Assembly: GCA_947491985.1 (NCBI GenBank)
Contig: CANLLR010000014.1
Span: 1 to 64,000, forward strand
Direction: 5' to 3'
DNA: 64,000 bases
DNA from: Flavobacteriaceae bacterium
GTDB taxonomy: Bacteria; Bacteroidota; Bacteroidia; Flavobacteriales; Flavobacteriaceae
Below are positions 63,524 to 64,000 of this stretch, in pieces. The position numbers and the translations under genes were made by a program. The notes beneath the pieces were generated by a model. That model was not told the origin of the DNA. It made no database searches and worked only from the letters and a program-made list of their open reading frames with translations. Each line of letters opens with the position of its first letter. Within the stretch, counting starts at the first letter, position 1.

Positions 63524-64000
63524 ATGTCAAACAGTTACTTAGGATTTCATTTCGTTATTGAACCAAGAGCATTGGGTTCGGAAATACTTATTGCCGAACT
63601 TGGTGAAAAACCTTTCGAAAGCTTTATTGAAACCGATAACGGATGCAGTGCCTACATTCAGAAGGAACTTTGCGCGTCTGATATTCTTGAAGGTATTTAT
63701 ATTTTAACATCACCCGAATTTACAATTACATATACCGTCGAAGAAATTGAACAGGTGAATTGGAATGAAGAATGGGAAAAGAACTTTGAAGCTATAGATG
63801 TTGATGGTATATGCCATGTAAGAGCGCCGTTTCACCCAATAACCGATGCCGATTTTGATATTGTTATTGAACCTAAAATGAGTTTCGGAACGGGTCATCA
63901 CGAAACAACACACATGATGATTCAGCATTTACTTTCAATGAATGTAACCAACATGAAAACCTTAGATATGGGTTGCGGAACAGCAATTTTAGCCATACTT
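63524..64000 (+). CDS. prmA: Ribosomal protein L11 methyltransferase (C-terminus beyond window)
   Basis: 159 residues are visible and the frame is open to the edge. It methylates ribosomal protein L11. The N-terminal L11-binding part (YLGFHFVIEPRALGSEILIAEL) is followed by VNWNEEWEKNFEAIDVDG, the family block IVIEPKMSFGTGHHETTHMMIQ, and the SAM-binding motif LDMGCGTAILAI. It starts with ATG after a good promoter. Confidence 0.93.
   Translation, partial: MSNSYLGFHFVIEPRALGSEILIAELGEKPFESFIETDNGCSAYIQKELCASDILEGIYILTSPEFTITYTVEEIEQVNWNEEWEKNFEAIDVDGICHVRAPFHPITDADFDIVIEPKMSFGTGHHETTHMMIQHLLSMNVTNMKTLDMGCGTAILAIL

Overview
The window is a stretch of chromosome from a member of the Bacteroidota, most likely a Flavobacteriaceae species close to Flavobacterium. 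The DNA is visibly AT-rich. Several start regions carry the Bacteroidota promoter form TTG-N(17-23)-TAnnTTTG, and there is little sign of Shine-Dalgarno sites. Other markers are secreted proteins of the type IX secretion (T9SS) and gliding-associated kind, a fused SecDF, and the RDD/SpoIIM/DUF4129/DUF4350/MoxR/DUF58 cluster. The gene content is mainly housekeeping. I saw no rRNA, tRNA, CRISPR array, transposase or prophage.

Layout. 1-2037: start of a large secreted repeat protein (minus strand, cut by the window edge). 2195-5629: folE-cysS-yidD-lgt, closed by a terminator. 5986-18310 (minus): secDF, mdh, a 1225-residue secreted repeat protein, gyrB and asnB. 18513-24252 (minus): a GreA/B-C-terminal-like protein, an outer-membrane beta-barrel and a large TPR protein, with a four-helix-bundle (S23) gene wedged between the last two. 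24661-25344: ftsE-like ABC ATPase. 25341-38299: a surface-polysaccharide region on mixed strands. It holds two tandem polytopic GT-C-like proteins, five glycosyltransferases, a 2OG-Fe(II) oxygenase, an O-antigen-type flippase, and an FdtA/FdtB/acyltransferase set expected to make an acylated dTDP-3-amino-3,6-dideoxyhexose. 38404-40221: a secreted protein with a gliding-associated C-terminal domain. 40447-47424: the RDD-SpoIIM-membrane protein-DUF4129-DUF4350-MoxR-DUF58 cluster. 47455-64000 (plus): SPOUT methyltransferase, serine hydrolase, RelA/SpoT, Fur-family regulator, purA, OstA-like protein, class III aminotransferase, TPR protein, aroE, DUF349 protein, hemN and the start of prmA.

Two genes are broken as read. 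The membrane protein at 42173-43120 has one in-frame TAA. hemN at 62081-63455 has a frameshift at a run of nine A. Each is one small change away from an intact protein, so a sequencing error, a recent mutation and slippage or readthrough all remain possible.

The most unusual material is small-scale repeats rather than a new gene system. It includes two dispersed intergenic repeat families, a duplicated palindromic 44-45 nt repeat beside the RDD gene, and inverted 15-mer arrays flanking the S23 gene. A heptamer array lies inside the coding sequence of the FdtB-like aminotransferase, and a possible repeat fragment lies inside the SPOUT methyltransferase gene. The pair of GT-C-like proteins with shared motifs is the best candidate for an uncharacterised enzyme family.
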